From an uncultured delta proteobacterium (GTDB lineage Bacteria; Myxococcota; Myxococcia; Myxococcales; 40CM-4-68-19): 64,000 bases of DNA. The DNA lies in the NCBI GenBank assembly GCA_903911145.1, contig CAIWCD010000031.1, positions 1 through 64,000 on the forward strand, given 5' to 3'. Positions 20,928 through 31,697 of this stretch are shown here, piece after piece. The notes beneath the pieces were generated by a model, which searched no databases, had not been told where the DNA came from, and saw only the letters and a list, made by a program, of their open reading frames with translations. Position 1 is the first letter of the stretch. Each line of letters starts with the position of its first letter. The position numbers and the translations under genes were made by a program.

Positions 20928-21485
20928 TTAGTGCCGGATATGCGGCAACTCCCGCCCCTTGAGGTATCGCAGGCGGGAAAGCTGGATGCAGAGAAACGCG
21001 ATCAGTGCGCCGAGAATCCAACCCGCGAGCACGTCGGTCGGCCAATGCTGTCCGAGATAGACGCGCGAGAGACCGACCGCGCCCGCCGTGATGACGAAGA
21101 GCGCGGTCAGCTGCGGGAGCGCCCAGGCGGCCACCACGGCGGCCGCGGCAACGTTCGCGGCGTGGCTCGAGGGGAGGCTCTGCCCTTTCTGGCAGCTTGT
21201 GAGCGTGCGGCTCGCAGACGGGGATTCATTGCAGGGGCGTAGGCGCGCAGCCCACGGCTTGATGACGCGTGCGGCGGTCAGGTCGGTCGCGCTGACGGCA
21301 AGAATCAGCAGGAGAGGGCCGGCCTTCTTGTGCGGAGAGCGCAGGTAGATCGCCAGTCCGACGACGATGAGGAGCAGCAGGAGCGCGAGCGGGCTGGAGA
21401 GCGCGGACATGACCGCATCGAGCGCGGGATGGCCCGGCTGGTTGACCAGCGCGAGCAGGTCGATGTCGAACGGTGGGGCGAGCAT
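20928..21485 (-). CDS. PAP2-family membrane phosphatase
   Basis: This 185-residue protein has at least four spans and the three phosphatidic-acid-phosphatase motifs: [14 protein letters not shown] and [16 protein letters not shown] (catalytic His in the last two). Relatives dephosphorylate undecaprenyl-pyrophosphate or lipid phosphates on the periplasmic side. The gene is divergent from the ECF sigma factor gene. Confidence 0.9.
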   Translation of the reverse strand: MLAPPFDIDLLALVNQPGHPALDAVMSALSSPLALLLLLIVVGLAIYLRSPHKKAGPLLLILAVSATDLTAARVIKPWAARLRPCNESPSASRTLTSCQKGQSLPSSHAANVAAAAVVAAWALPQLTALFVITAGAVGLSRVYLGQHWPTDVLAGWILGALIAFLCIQLSRLRYLKGRELPHIRH

Positions 21486-21519
21486 GAGCGCGCGAGCCTA
21501 CCCTGCTAGAGTTTTGCGC

Positions 21520-22158
21520 GTGCGTTTGCTTGAGGGGGGCGCAGGCTCGCTGGAGGCGCTCTCGGATCGAGAGCTGGCCCGGCTCTGCGCCGACGCAGAC
21601 GCGGCGGGCTGGCGCGAGCTGACGGCACGGCATGAACGGCGGGTGCTGCTGGTGCTGTTGCGCGCGGGCGTCGCCGAGGCAGAGCTGACCGATCTGCGGC
21701 AGGAGGTCTATGCGCGCCTGCTCGCGCAGAAGGGCGCGGCGCTGCGGACGTTGCGCGCGGAGAGGGAGGGCGCGCTGGGGGCGTTTCTCGCGCAGGTCGC
21801 GCTGCGGGTGGCGATCGATCACGGCCGCTCGCGCGGTTCGCGGGCGCGGCGTGAGGTGAGCGAGGAAGAGGCGCGCGACGTGGCATCGCCGAGCAGGCCC
21901 GTCGATGAGCTGGTGGCCGTCCAGCAAGGCCGGGAGCGATTTGCGCGCGCGCTGCTCGCAGCGGCATCGGGCCAGCACGCGGCTCGCGATCTGCTGGTGC
22001 TGCGCGCCCACTTCTCCGACGGACTCAATCCGGGCGAGATCGCACAGATGGGAACGGGCCTGACGACGAAGGGGATCGAGACGCTGCTGCGGCGAGCACG
22101 AATGTCGATCGAAGCCGCGCTGGGCGCGGGTGCGAGCCGTGAGGTGAAGGAGAAATGA
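21520..22158 (+). CDS. ECF-type RNA polymerase sigma factor
   Basis: This is a 212-residue protein if it starts at GTG 21520; an upstream ATG at 21484 would overlap the divergent PAP2 start codon and is less likely. Region 2 is at residues 35-95 (LTDLRQEVYARLLAQ, FLAQVALRVAIDHGRSRG) and region 4 at about 150-205, with its helix-turn-helix (PGEIAQMGTGLTTKGIETLL). No anti-sigma-independent input domain is visible. The next gene, 31 bp downstream, carries a zinc-binding anti-sigma motif, so the two form a sigma / anti-sigma pair. What promoter it reads is unknown. Confidence 0.85.
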   Translation: MRLLEGGAGSLEALSDRELARLCADADAAGWRELTARHERRVLLVLLRAGVAEAELTDLRQEVYARLLAQKGAALRTLRAEREGALGAFLAQVALRVAIDHGRSRGSRARREVSEEEARDVASPSRPVDELVAVQQGRERFARALLAAASGQHAARDLLVLRAHFSDGLNPGEIAQMGTGLTTKGIETLLRRARMSIEAALGAGASREVKEK

Positions 22159-22189
22159 GTGCCCGTCCGTCATCGCTTCTGGAGGGTCG

Positions 22190-25100
22190 ATGAGCCGCAC
22201 ACCATGCAGCGCGCCGCAGGAGTTGCTCGCCTTTGTCGCGGGCGGGCTCACGGCCGACGCGCGTGCGCAGCTCGAATCGCACGCGGCCGAATGCGCGGAT
22301 TGCCGCACCACGCTCGCCGCGCTCGGGATGCTCGCCGAACCGGAACGCGCCGAGGAGAGCGCAGCGCTGGATCGCCTCTCGCCTGCGTCCAGCCCGCTTG
22401 CTGTGAGGGCGCTCCAGCAGGTGACGACTGCTCGTCAGCGCGCGCGACCGGGCTTGTCGCGCCGGTGGTCGGTCGGCATCGCGGCCCTCGCTACGGCCGC
22501 CTCGATCGCGCTGGTGCTGCAGACGCGCAGGCCCGAGCGAGCGCTGGAGAATCTCGCGCTCGGTGAACGTCCGCTCGAGGCGGCGTTGAGCGATCTTCCC
22601 TATGCGCCGTACCAGCCGCAGCGCAGCGCAGATCATCCTGGCGAAGAGCTGTTTGAGCGTCCGCTCCGCCAACTGCTCGAGGCGCATGAGCGGGGCTCGG
22701 TGCGCTCGGCGCGCCGGCTCGCGACGCTCTACCTTCTGCGCGGCGGAGCGGGCGACGCTCTGCGCGCGCAGCGGCTGCTCGACGCGGCGGGCGGTGACGC
22801 CGAGAGCGAGAACGCGCGTGCAGTCCTTCTCTTCGCGCAGGGAGATCTGCTCGGCGCGCTCGAAGCGTGTGAACGCGCGCTCAAGGCGGACGGGCAGCTG
22901 GTCGCCGCGCGCTTCAATCGGGCGCTGTTTCTCGAGCGGCTCGGACTGCTCGCGGCGGCCGCTGATGGCTACGCGCAACTGTCGCAAGCAGCAGCGAACG
23001 CGCCGTGGGCTGCGGAGGCAGAGGCGCGGTCGATGACGCTGCGAGCCGCTCTGGGAAAGGATGGGAGCGATCCGTCCGAAAAACGGCGCACGTCATTTCT
23101 TGCGCTTCTCTCCGCGTCAACGCAGCCGGAGTTCGAACGCGCATGGAGCGAATTGGCAGCGCTTCCCGGAGGGACTGCGCCGCTTGAACATCTGGCGCGG
23201 ACCGCCCGTACGCGCAGCAGCGAGCAGCTCGCCGCGCATGCAGCGCTCTTTGCTCGCTACCGAGCGCTTCGCGCGGAAACCCGCACTGGACGCGGCTCTG
23301 CGGATGCCGTCGATGCTCTCGTTGCCGACGCGGCGCTCGATCCGCTCACCCTCGTTCCGGCGCTCCAGTTCGCTGCGTTCCAGCATGGGTGGCAAGGCCA
23401 GTTCCGCGTTGCGCAGGAGCTGCAGCTGCGCGCGCTCCACGTCTGTGCAGAGGCCGGCTGCGATCCGGTGAGCGAAGGGATCGCCGCCGATGAGCTGGCC
23501 GAGGCGGCGGGCCGCGACGGAGATTTTCTCTCGGCGCATCGTCTGCAATCGCGCGCCGAGCGGCTCTTTCATTCGGCAGGCGCGACGCTGCAGTCGGGGG
23601 AGCTGGAGCAGAAGCGGGCGCATCTGCTGCTGCAGGAGGGTCGCAACGACGAGGCGGCGCTCGCGATCGCGACCGCTCTGCGACTGCTCTCGCCGCTGCA
23701 AGGCGACGAAGCGACGAGCGCCACTGCGACGGCCGCATCGATCGCCGCGGGGATCGCGTCGTCGCGTCACCTCGTGCGTGCCGAACTCGAGCTCCACCAG
23801 GATGCGGTTGCACTCCTCTCGAAGGCGAAGGCCAGCGCGCTGACCACGCAGCTCACGTCGGCGATCGCGCTCGATTCGCTCACGCTCGGTGAGAGTGGCG
23901 AGGCGGCCCTGCTCCTGCACGCGCAGCTCGATCGACAGCTCGCGGCGGGCGATCGAAGCATGGCGGGGCGGGTGCGCCGCACTCTGGCGATGCTCGCGCT
24001 GGCGAAAGGCGATGGGCGCGCGGCCCTCGAGAATGCGACGGCGGCACTCGCCGATCTGACGGCCGATGGCGCGGGGCTCGCGTGGAGCGATGACCTTGCA
24101 GAGACGCGGACTCTGCGCGCCCGCGCGCTGCTTGCGGTTGAGGGTTCGTCGGGCATCGAAGAGGCGGTTCGCGAGCTGCGTGGTGCGGTCGAGCTCGCAG
24201 AGAAGGCCGCGCGCCGCAGCGACGATCTCGAGGCGCAGCGGAGGTTCGCGAAGAGCGGGATCGAGCCCGCGATCGAGCTGGCCCTGCTCGAGGTGCGCGC
24301 GCAGCGTCCCGCCGCGGAGTTGCTCGCGCCGCTCGACGACCTGCATGGACTGATCGAGCGCCGGACCGCTCCTGGCGCGGTCGCGCGCGATTGGTCTGCC
24401 CATCTGCCGGAGAAGAGTTGTCTGCTCGTGCTGCTGCCCGCGGAGCAATCTCTGGTGCGCCTCGCGTTCACGGCCGCCGCCTCTGTCGCGGGCGAACTCC
24501 CGATCAGCCGCACCCGGCTTGCAACCTTGCTCACCAGTGCGCGGGCTTCGCGCGCAGGCGACGCACTCCCAGATCCGCGCGCTCCGACGCCCGCCGAGAG
24601 TGCGCTCGCTGCTGCGCTGTTTGATTCGCTGCCCGCATCCTGCGCGGCCGCCACCACGCTCTGGCTGATGGTCGAATCTCCGCTCGATGCGTTCGACGTG
24701 ACCGCGCTTGCGTTGCCCGAACCTCTCTCGACGCAGGCCGCAGTCGGTCTCGCCACTTCGCTTGCGCCGCTGCTGGAACGCGAGCCGCTCTGGCCGCCGC
24801 GGCCGTCGCTCACGCTCCTCATTGATGCAGCCCAACCGCGGGATGAAGAGGGCTCGCTCGCAGCGCAGTTGCCAGCCGCAGGGCGCGAACGGGAACTCCT
24901 CGAAGCCGCTCTGGGCGCGGCTCCCAGCGAGTTGTCAGGAGTTGCGCTGACGCCGCAGGCACTCCTCGCGCGACTGCCTGCGCTCGATCTTCTTCACGCC
25001 TCCGTGCACGGACTTCTCGCGCCGTCTGGCGCGCTGCAGCTCTCGGGTGAACTCGGCCGTCTCTCCGCGCAGGAGATCTCCGCGGCCAGGCTCCCGACGG

Positions 25101-25360
25101 GCGCACGCGTCGTTCTCGCCTCCTGCCACGCGGCGCCCAGCGAGAGTGCACTCGCCGAGGCTTTCCTTCGTGCCGGTGCGCTCGAGGTCGTCGCGGCGGC
25201 AGGAGCGATCGATGATGCCGCCGCTGCGCGCTGGGCCGCCACGTTCTATCCAGCGCTTTCGCGCGGTCGCTCGTTCGTCGAGGCCAATCACGAGGCGCTC
25301 CTCGCGGAACCGCCGAGCACGAGCGGCACGCCGCGCGCGTGGTTCGTCGTGATCAAGTAG
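22190..25360 (+). CDS. Membrane anti-sigma factor fused to TPR array and CHAT protease
   Basis: This 1056-residue protein follows GGAGG. The N-terminus has a zinc-binding anti-sigma (ZAS) motif, His31-x3-Cys35-x2-Cys38. A single span follows (about residues 94-111, VGIAALATAASIALVLQ). A long helical-repeat region (about 150-680) reads as TPR-like units such as LFAQGDLLGALEACERAL. The C-terminus (about 800-1056) is a CHAT domain, a caspase-like peptidase fold, with His940 in HASVHG and Cys979 in VVLASCHAA. The order ZAS-TM-TPR-CHAT implies the ZAS part holds the sigma factor in the cytoplasm. TPR and CHAT would be across the membrane if the span is simple. Known CHAT proteins (for example TPR-CHAT of type III-E CRISPR) are activated through their TPR part. 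Whether the peptidase releases the sigma factor is inference. Confidence 0.85.
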   Translation: MSRTPCSAPQELLAFVAGGLTADARAQLESHAAECADCRTTLAALGMLAEPERAEESAALDRLSPASSPLAVRALQQVTTARQRARPGLSRRWSVGIAALATAASIALVLQTRRPERALENLALGERPLEAALSDLPYAPYQPQRSADHPGEELFERPLRQLLEAHERGSVRSARRLATLYLLRGGAGDALRAQRLLDAAGGDAESENARAVLLFAQGDLLGALEACERALKADGQLVAARFNRALFLERLGLLAAAADGYAQLSQAAANAPWAAEAEARSMTLRAALGKDGSDPSEKRRTSFLALLSASTQPEFERAWSELAALPGGTAPLEHLARTARTRSSEQLAAHAALFARYRALRAETRTGRGSADAVDALVADAALDPLTLVPALQFAAFQHGWQGQFRVAQELQLRALHVCAEAGCDPVSEGIAADELAEAAGRDGDFLSAHRLQSRAERLFHSAGATLQSGELEQKRAHLLLQEGRNDEAALAIATALRLLSPLQGDEATSATATAASIAAGIASSRHLVRAELELHQDAVALLSKAKASALTTQLTSAIALDSLTLGESGEAALLLHAQLDRQLAAGDRSMAGRVRRTLAMLALAKGDGRAALENATAALADLTADGAGLAWSDDLAETRTLRARALLAVEGSSGIEEAVRELRGAVELAEKAARRSDDLEAQRRFAKSGIEPAIELALLEVRAQRPAAELLAPLDDLHGLIERRTAPGAVARDWSAHLPEKSCLLVLLPAEQSLVRLAFTAAASVAGELPISRTRLATLLTSARASRAGDALPDPRAPTPAESALAAALFDSLPASCAAATTLWLMVESPLDAFDVTALALPEPLSTQAAVGLATSLAPLLEREPLWPPRPSLTLLIDAAQPRDEEGSLAAQLPAAGRERELLEAALGAAPSELSGVALTPQALLARLPALDLLHASVHGLLAPSGALQLSGELGRLSAQEISAARLPTGARVVLASCHAAPSESALAEAFLRAGALEVVAAAGAIDDAAAARWAATFYPALSRGRSFVEANHEALLAEPPSTSGTPRAWFVVIK

Positions 25361-25369
25361 CGTGACGCG

Positions 25370-25561
25370 ATGGTGAAGAAACATCCCGAGGCCCCTCGTG
25401 CGCCCGGCCCCGAGGACGGGGCGTCATCGACCGCTCCGGATGGTGTTCCTCTGATTGCGCCGAAGTCCGGCGAGGGCGGCGAAGAGCTCCTCAAGCAGCG
25501 GCCGCACCCGGACGCGATCGACGGCGGCACCGGCAACGGTCCGCACCAGCCCTATCCATGA
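25370..25561 (+). CDS. Small Pro/Gly-rich ORF of unknown function
   Basis: This 63-codon ORF encodes a hydrophilic, probably disordered peptide (PEDGASSTAPDGVPLIAPKS, ending GTGNGPHQPYP). It starts 10 bp after the anti-sigma/CHAT gene but has no clear ribosome site. It could be a real small gene of the operon or a chance ORF. The lack of stops in GC-rich DNA gives little support. Confidence 0.35.
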   Translation: MVKKHPEAPRAPGPEDGASSTAPDGVPLIAPKSGEGGEELLKQRPHPDAIDGGTGNGPHQPYP

Positions 25562-25617
25562 TGCGCGTGGAGTAATCGGCTTTGCGCTGTTAGAAGGTGC
25601 GCCACGGAGGCATCGAC

Positions 25618-25893
25618 ATGGCGCGCACAGTGTTCTGCGAGAAGCTGAAGAAGGATCTCCCGGGGATGCAGTTCAAGCCCTGGCAAACCGCGCTCGGCCA
25701 GCGCATCTACGATCACGTCTCGCAAGACGCGTGGAAGATGTGGACCGAGCATTTCAAGATGATCATGAACGAGTACCGGCTCGCGGGCGGCAGCGCCGAC
25801 GCGAACAAGGTCCTCTTCGAGCAGGCGGAGAAATTCTTCTTCGGCGGCGACAACGCCGCGCCTCCGCCGGACTTCAAGGCACCGCCGGCGTAG
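25618..25893 (+). CDS. yggX: YggX-type iron-trafficking / oxidative-damage protection protein
   Basis: The ATG at 25618 (ACGGAGG seven bases upstream) gives a 91-residue protein that opens MARTVFCEKLKKDLPGMQF. It contains LGQRIYDHVSQDAWKMW and MIMNEYRL. This is the conserved layout of the Fe(2+)-trafficking protein family, including the single N-terminal Cys7 that YggX uses. In E. coli YggX protects iron-sulfur clusters from oxidants. The C-terminal tail (GGDNAAPPPDFKAPPA) is Pro-rich and longer than usual. The ORF continues seven codons upstream, but this start is the family start. Confidence 0.9.
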   Translation: MARTVFCEKLKKDLPGMQFKPWQTALGQRIYDHVSQDAWKMWTEHFKMIMNEYRLAGGSADANKVLFEQAEKFFFGGDNAAPPPDFKAPPA

Positions 25894-25904
25894 AGGGGGC
25901 AGTC

Positions 25905-26201
25905 GTGGCCGATCGGGTTCTCGTTGAGCGGCTGCGGGCGCTGCGCGAAGCGTGTGAGCAGGGCCAGAAGCCCGAGGAACTGGTCCCTCACTTCGCCAAA
26001 CGTTGGGCTCTGCCAGAGGAGGAAGTCGACTTCTATTTCTCTGCAATGGGCTCGTATCAGCTGCGAGATCTGTGGCGCGGAATGGGCACACGCGTCACGC
26101 ATGATCGCGCGCACCGGCGCGTTTTCGCTGCGCTCGACGTCATCACGGGCAAGCCGCCGCCGACTCTTCTGCAGCGCCTGCGCGCGCTGTTCGGCTCGTG
26201 A
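25905..26201 (+). CDS. Small protein of unknown function
   Basis: The GTG at 25905 is preceded by AGAGGGGG and lies 12 bp after the yggX stop, so co-transcription is likely. The 98-residue product is helical and charged (RVLVERLRALREACEQ, LPEEEVDFYFSAMGSYQLRD). It has no signal peptide and no family was recognised. The reading frame is open far upstream, but only this start has a ribosome site. Confidence 0.6.
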   Translation: MADRVLVERLRALREACEQGQKPEELVPHFAKRWALPEEEVDFYFSAMGSYQLRDLWRGMGTRVTHDRAHRRVFAALDVITGKPPPTLLQRLRALFGS

Positions 26202-26209
26202 GTTCAGGC

Positions 26210-26227
26210 GTCGGTCGATCGACCGAC
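26210..26227. promoter_or_regulatory. Perfect 18-bp palindrome, candidate operator
   Basis: GTCGGTCGATCGACCGAC is its own reverse complement and lies 9 bp after the preceding stop and 84 bp before the FHA/sigma-54 activator gene. Such a site could bind a dimeric regulator. It is not followed by a T-run, so a terminator is less likely. Confidence 0.45.
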
Positions 26228-26310
26228 CGCGCGGGCTGAAGGAGTTTTGCGGCCTCGTCCGTCTTCCTCGTGTGTGCGCGCATTTTCGCGCGCCGCGTGA
26301 GGAGAGACGG

Positions 26311-27771
26311 ATGTTCGAAGCGACGACCCATGAGCCGCGTGAAGCGCAGATCCACCTCGTGACGCAAGAGGCGGCGCGCCTGCGCGAGATGCCGCGCGTG
26401 GTTCACGCGACGCAGACTTCTCGCGCGTTCGATGCGGCGCAGCTACTGCACACGACCGACGAAGGTGTCTCACCGCGTCCCGACTCGAGCGAGTCACTCG
26501 CGCTCTCCTGGCAGGAGCCAGGCCGCGCCCCGCAGCGGCTGGCGCTCGCGACGGGCCTCGTCTCGATCGGCTCGCATCCCGACAACTCGATCGTGCTCAG
26601 CGATCGCCTCGTCTCGCGCTTCCACTGCCGCCTGCACGCGCGCGAAGACGGCAGCGTCTGGCTGCGCGATCTCGGCTCGCGCAACGGCACACATGTCGAC
26701 GGTGCGCGCATCCTCGAGATCGAACTCGCGCCTGGCGCGCGGCTCACGATTGGAGGTCAGTCGCTGCGCATCGAACGGGCTTCGATGACGCTCGCGCTCG
26801 ATGCGCTCCCCGGCATGATCGCGCGCGATCCGATCATGGCGCCGGTGGTGGCGATGCTGCGCAGAGCAGGCGGGGCGCGGCTTCCCGTGATCCTGCGCGG
26901 CGAGACAGGCAGCGGAAAAGAGGTCGCCGCGCGCGCACTCCACGCGATCTCCGCGCGAGCTGCGGGACCATTCGTGGCGCTCAACTGCGGCGCGATCTCC
27001 GCCGAACTCGCCGAGTCGGAGCTGTTCGGTCACGAGCGCGGGGCCTTTACTGGCGCGGTCGGGAGCAGTCCTGGTGCATTCGGTGCGGCCGACGGAGGCA
27101 CGCTCTTTCTCGACGAGATCGCGGAGCTGCCTCCCTCCCTGCAAGTGAAGCTTCTGCGCGCCCTCGAGTCGGATGAAGTGAAGCCAGTGGGCGCCGCTCG
27201 CCCGCGCAAGGTCGATGTGCGCATCTGCTGCGCGACCCATCGCGATCTGCGCGCGCTCGTTCGCGCTGGAAGTTTTCGCGAGGACCTCTACTACCGCCTT
27301 CACGGCGTCGAGATCGCGCTGCCCGCGCTGCGAGAGCGTCCGCGCGATCTGCTCGCGATCGCCGAGAAGCTGGTGGCGCGCGAGGGAGACGGCGCGCGGC
27401 TCACTGGCGAAGCGAAGGCGCTGCTGCTTTCGCACAGGTGGCCGGGCAACGTCCGCGAGCTCGTCCACGCGCTGCGGCTGGCGCTCCTGATGCGCGAAGG
27501 CCAGCTGGTGCGCGAGAGCGATCTGCAGCTCGATGCGCCGCTGTCGCAGACGGTGCGCCGCGCGGAAGCGATCACCGGCGATGGTATATTCGCAGAAGCG
27601 AATATTCTCCCGACCGCTCCCAGCGCGGTCGTGACGCTCGGTGAGCTGGAAGAGCAGGCGATCCGCACGGCCTATGCGCGCCACGCAGGACGCCGCCGCG
27701 CGATGGCCGCGGAGCTGGGGATCGCGAAGTCGAGCCTGTTGCGAAAGCTCAGCGCACTCGGAATGCGCTGA
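26311..27771 (+). CDS. FHA-domain sigma-54-dependent transcriptional activator
   Basis: The ATG at 26311 (GAGGAGAG upstream) gives 486 residues. The N-terminal FHA domain (about 82-153) has the phosphothreonine-binding landmarks GSHPDNSIVLSD, SRFHC and GSRNGTHVDG. The AAA+ domain has Walker A GETGSGKE (197-204), the sigma-54 contact loop GAFTGA (244-249), GTLFLDEIAELP and RWPGNVREL. The Fis-type helix-turn-helix is at the end (AMAAELGIAKSSLLRKL). It has no receiver domain, so its input is likely a Ser/Thr-phosphorylated partner, as in myxobacterial enhancer-binding proteins. Its target promoters are unknown. Confidence 0.95.
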   Translation: MFEATTHEPREAQIHLVTQEAARLREMPRVVHATQTSRAFDAAQLLHTTDEGVSPRPDSSESLALSWQEPGRAPQRLALATGLVSIGSHPDNSIVLSDRLVSRFHCRLHAREDGSVWLRDLGSRNGTHVDGARILEIELAPGARLTIGGQSLRIERASMTLALDALPGMIARDPIMAPVVAMLRRAGGARLPVILRGETGSGKEVAARALHAISARAAGPFVALNCGAISAELAESELFGHERGAFTGAVGSSPGAFGAADGGTLFLDEIAELPPSLQVKLLRALESDEVKPVGAARPRKVDVRICCATHRDLRALVRAGSFREDLYYRLHGVEIALPALRERPRDLLAIAEKLVAREGDGARLTGEAKALLLSHRWPGNVRELVHALRLALLMREGQLVRESDLQLDAPLSQTVRRAEAITGDGIFAEANILPTAPSAVVTLGELEEQAIRTAYARHAGRRRAMAAELGIAKSSLLRKLSALGMR

Positions 27772-27800
27772 GCTGAATCGATCGGAGCTGGGCTGCGCCG

Positions 27801-29780
<1,980 letters not shown>

Positions 29781-29831
29781 TTGCCATATCGCTTCGGGCG
29801 ATCACAAGCGGGATCACGACGGAGAGCACAA

Positions 29832-30464
29832 ATGAGTTCATCGTTGGGACGCGCCGTCGACGATGCAGCACCCGAACCGCTCGTCCGCCGCGCACGCGCG
29901 CTGCTCACAAAACTGGGGACGCAGCAGATCAAGCAGAGCTACTGGACGACCTTCTGGTTGCCGCGCGAAGCGAAGCCGGCCCACGCGCTCGAGGAGCTTG
30001 CGCGCTCTCTCTGGCCGATCGCGGCGCCGGACGGCTCCTGCGCTGGCGTCGAGTGGTGGCTCGGGCGGGCGCATACGACGAACATTCCCGTCGGCTTCCA
30101 TTTTGATCAGGATGTGAAGGCGAAGACGGTCTTCCGGCACCCGCTGCTCTCGAGCGTCTTCTTCTTCAACTCCGTGCGCGGTGGCCAGATCGCGATCACG
30201 GATCAGCGCCCCGGCCCGCGCGGAGAACCGCGCCCAGCGCGGGCGAGCGAGATGATCACGATCGCGCCGCAGCGAAATCGCTACGCGATCTTTCCCGGCG
30301 ATCTCTTCCACGGCGTCCTCGATGCGCGCGGCCTGCCGCCGGGTCGCCCGCTCGCCGGGCCGCCCGGACGGCTGCGGCTGACGCTGGTGGTGAACTACTG
30401 GAAGCGCCGTCCGACGGATGTGCCGACGTGGAGCGAATCGCGCGCGTACGGACGGTTGCGCTGA
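29832..30464 (+). CDS. Predicted 2-oxoglutarate/Fe(II) oxygenase-like protein
   Basis: The ATG at 29832 gives 210 residues. The chain contains the features of the double-stranded beta-helix oxygenases: H90-F-D92 in GFHFDQD, a distal His160 in PGDLFHGV and Arg182 in RLRLTLVVNYW, spaced as HxD...H...R. GGQIAITDQ before the distal His also fits. Substrate and family are unknown, and the assignment rests on motif spacing. The frame runs further upstream in antisense to speA, which is a shadow. Confidence 0.55.
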   Translation: MSSSLGRAVDDAAPEPLVRRARALLTKLGTQQIKQSYWTTFWLPREAKPAHALEELARSLWPIAAPDGSCAGVEWWLGRAHTTNIPVGFHFDQDVKAKTVFRHPLLSSVFFFNSVRGGQIAITDQRPGPRGEPRPARASEMITIAPQRNRYAIFPGDLFHGVLDARGLPPGRPLAGPPGRLRLTLVVNYWKRRPTDVPTWSESRAYGRLR

Positions 30465-30508
30465 TGGGACTGCCGCCGCTGGCGCAGGCGCGCTAGAAGC
30501 GCCTCCGC

Positions 30509-31570
30509 GTGGATCATCTCTTCGGCATGACAGAGCGCGCGCTCATCGAGTTTGCTCGCGGTTACGGCGCTGCGGCGGGCGGCGCGCGGGCGTTCGCGAA
30601 GACGCTCCTGGCGCGGGCGGCGATGCGTGAAGCAGATGGCGGGTCGGCCGCATCGCGTGTGCTGCTCGAGGCGGCGGCGCGCGAGATCGACGAGGCGCTG
30701 CCTCGCGCCGAGGCGATCGCGGATCCTGACGGCACAGTGCGCTTCGCGATCCATCTCGCGGACGGTGCGATCGTCGAGACGGTGCTGATCGAACAGCGGG
30801 CGAGCACGAACCTGCGCAAGCGCGATCGGTTCACCGTCTGCGTTTCGAGCCAGGTTGGATGCGCGCGTGGCTGCGTCTTCTGCGAGACCGGACGCCTCGG
30901 ATTCGTGCGCAACCTCGCGGCCTGGGAGATCGTCGCGCAGTTCGCGATCGCCGCCCGCCATCTGCGCGCGCGTGACGCATCGCTCTCTCCGAGCAATCTC
31001 GTCTTCATGGGGATGGGCGAGCCGCTCGACAACCTCGAGGCGGTGCTGGGCGCGATCGGGGTGCTGCGCGAGCCGCGCGGATTCGCGGTGGGCGAGCGGC
31101 GGATCACCGTGAGCACGGTCGGGATCGTTCCGCGCATGGATGAACTCTATGCGCGCACGCGCGCGAATCTCGCGGTGAGCCTGCATGCGCTTGAGGAGAA
31201 ATCGCGGATTGCGCTCCTGCCAATTGCGCGGAAGTTCTCGCTCGCGCAGTTGCGGGCGGCCATCGCGCGTGCGCCCCGGACGGTGCTGCTGCAGTGGACG
31301 CTGATCGCCGGACAGAACGACAGCGACGCGCAGGCCGAGCAGCTCGCGGAGTTCTGCCGCGGGCTCGACGTGCGGGTGAATCTGATCCCGCTCAATCCCG
31401 GTCCCATTGCGGCGCAGCGCCCGCCGACGCTCGAGCAGTGCCGTGCATTTCAGAAACGGCTGGCCGACGCTGGCGTGCGCGCGCTCCTTCGTCTGCCGCA
31501 CGGGCAGGAGATTGGCGGGGCCTGCGGACAGCTTGCGGGAGCGCGCCGCGCGACGGAGCAACGGCGCTGA
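30509..31570 (+). CDS. rlmN: 23S rRNA (adenine-2503-C2)-methyltransferase, RlmN-type radical SAM enzyme
   Basis: This 353-residue enzyme begins with GTG at 30509. The radical SAM cluster is C118-x3-C122-x2-C125 (CARGCVFC). Cys111 (TVCVSSQVG) and Cys339 (GGACGQLAG) match the two extra conserved Cys of RlmN, the second being the methyl-carrying residue. MGMGEPLDN and VSLHALEE are further family marks. RlmN methylates A2503 of 23S rRNA and, in some bacteria, tRNA. The related resistance protein Cfr shares the same Cys pattern, but the housekeeping position, in a cluster without mobile elements, favours RlmN. Confidence 0.9.
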   Translation: MDHLFGMTERALIEFARGYGAAAGGARAFAKTLLARAAMREADGGSAASRVLLEAAAREIDEALPRAEAIADPDGTVRFAIHLADGAIVETVLIEQRASTNLRKRDRFTVCVSSQVGCARGCVFCETGRLGFVRNLAAWEIVAQFAIAARHLRARDASLSPSNLVFMGMGEPLDNLEAVLGAIGVLREPRGFAVGERRITVSTVGIVPRMDELYARTRANLAVSLHALEEKSRIALLPIARKFSLAQLRAAIARAPRTVLLQWTLIAGQNDSDAQAEQLAEFCRGLDVRVNLIPLNPGPIAAQRPPTLEQCRAFQKRLADAGVRALLRLPHGQEIGGACGQLAGARRATEQRR

Positions 31571-31697
31571 CCGGGCAGCGCGGCCCACTTTGCCGCAGAG
31601 GAAAGTTTTCGCTTCGGATCCCGGACGCAGCGGGTGTAGAGAGAGCGCGCATTCGATATTCCCCGCGCATTTGCGCGCCCCGAAAAGGTCATCCCGC

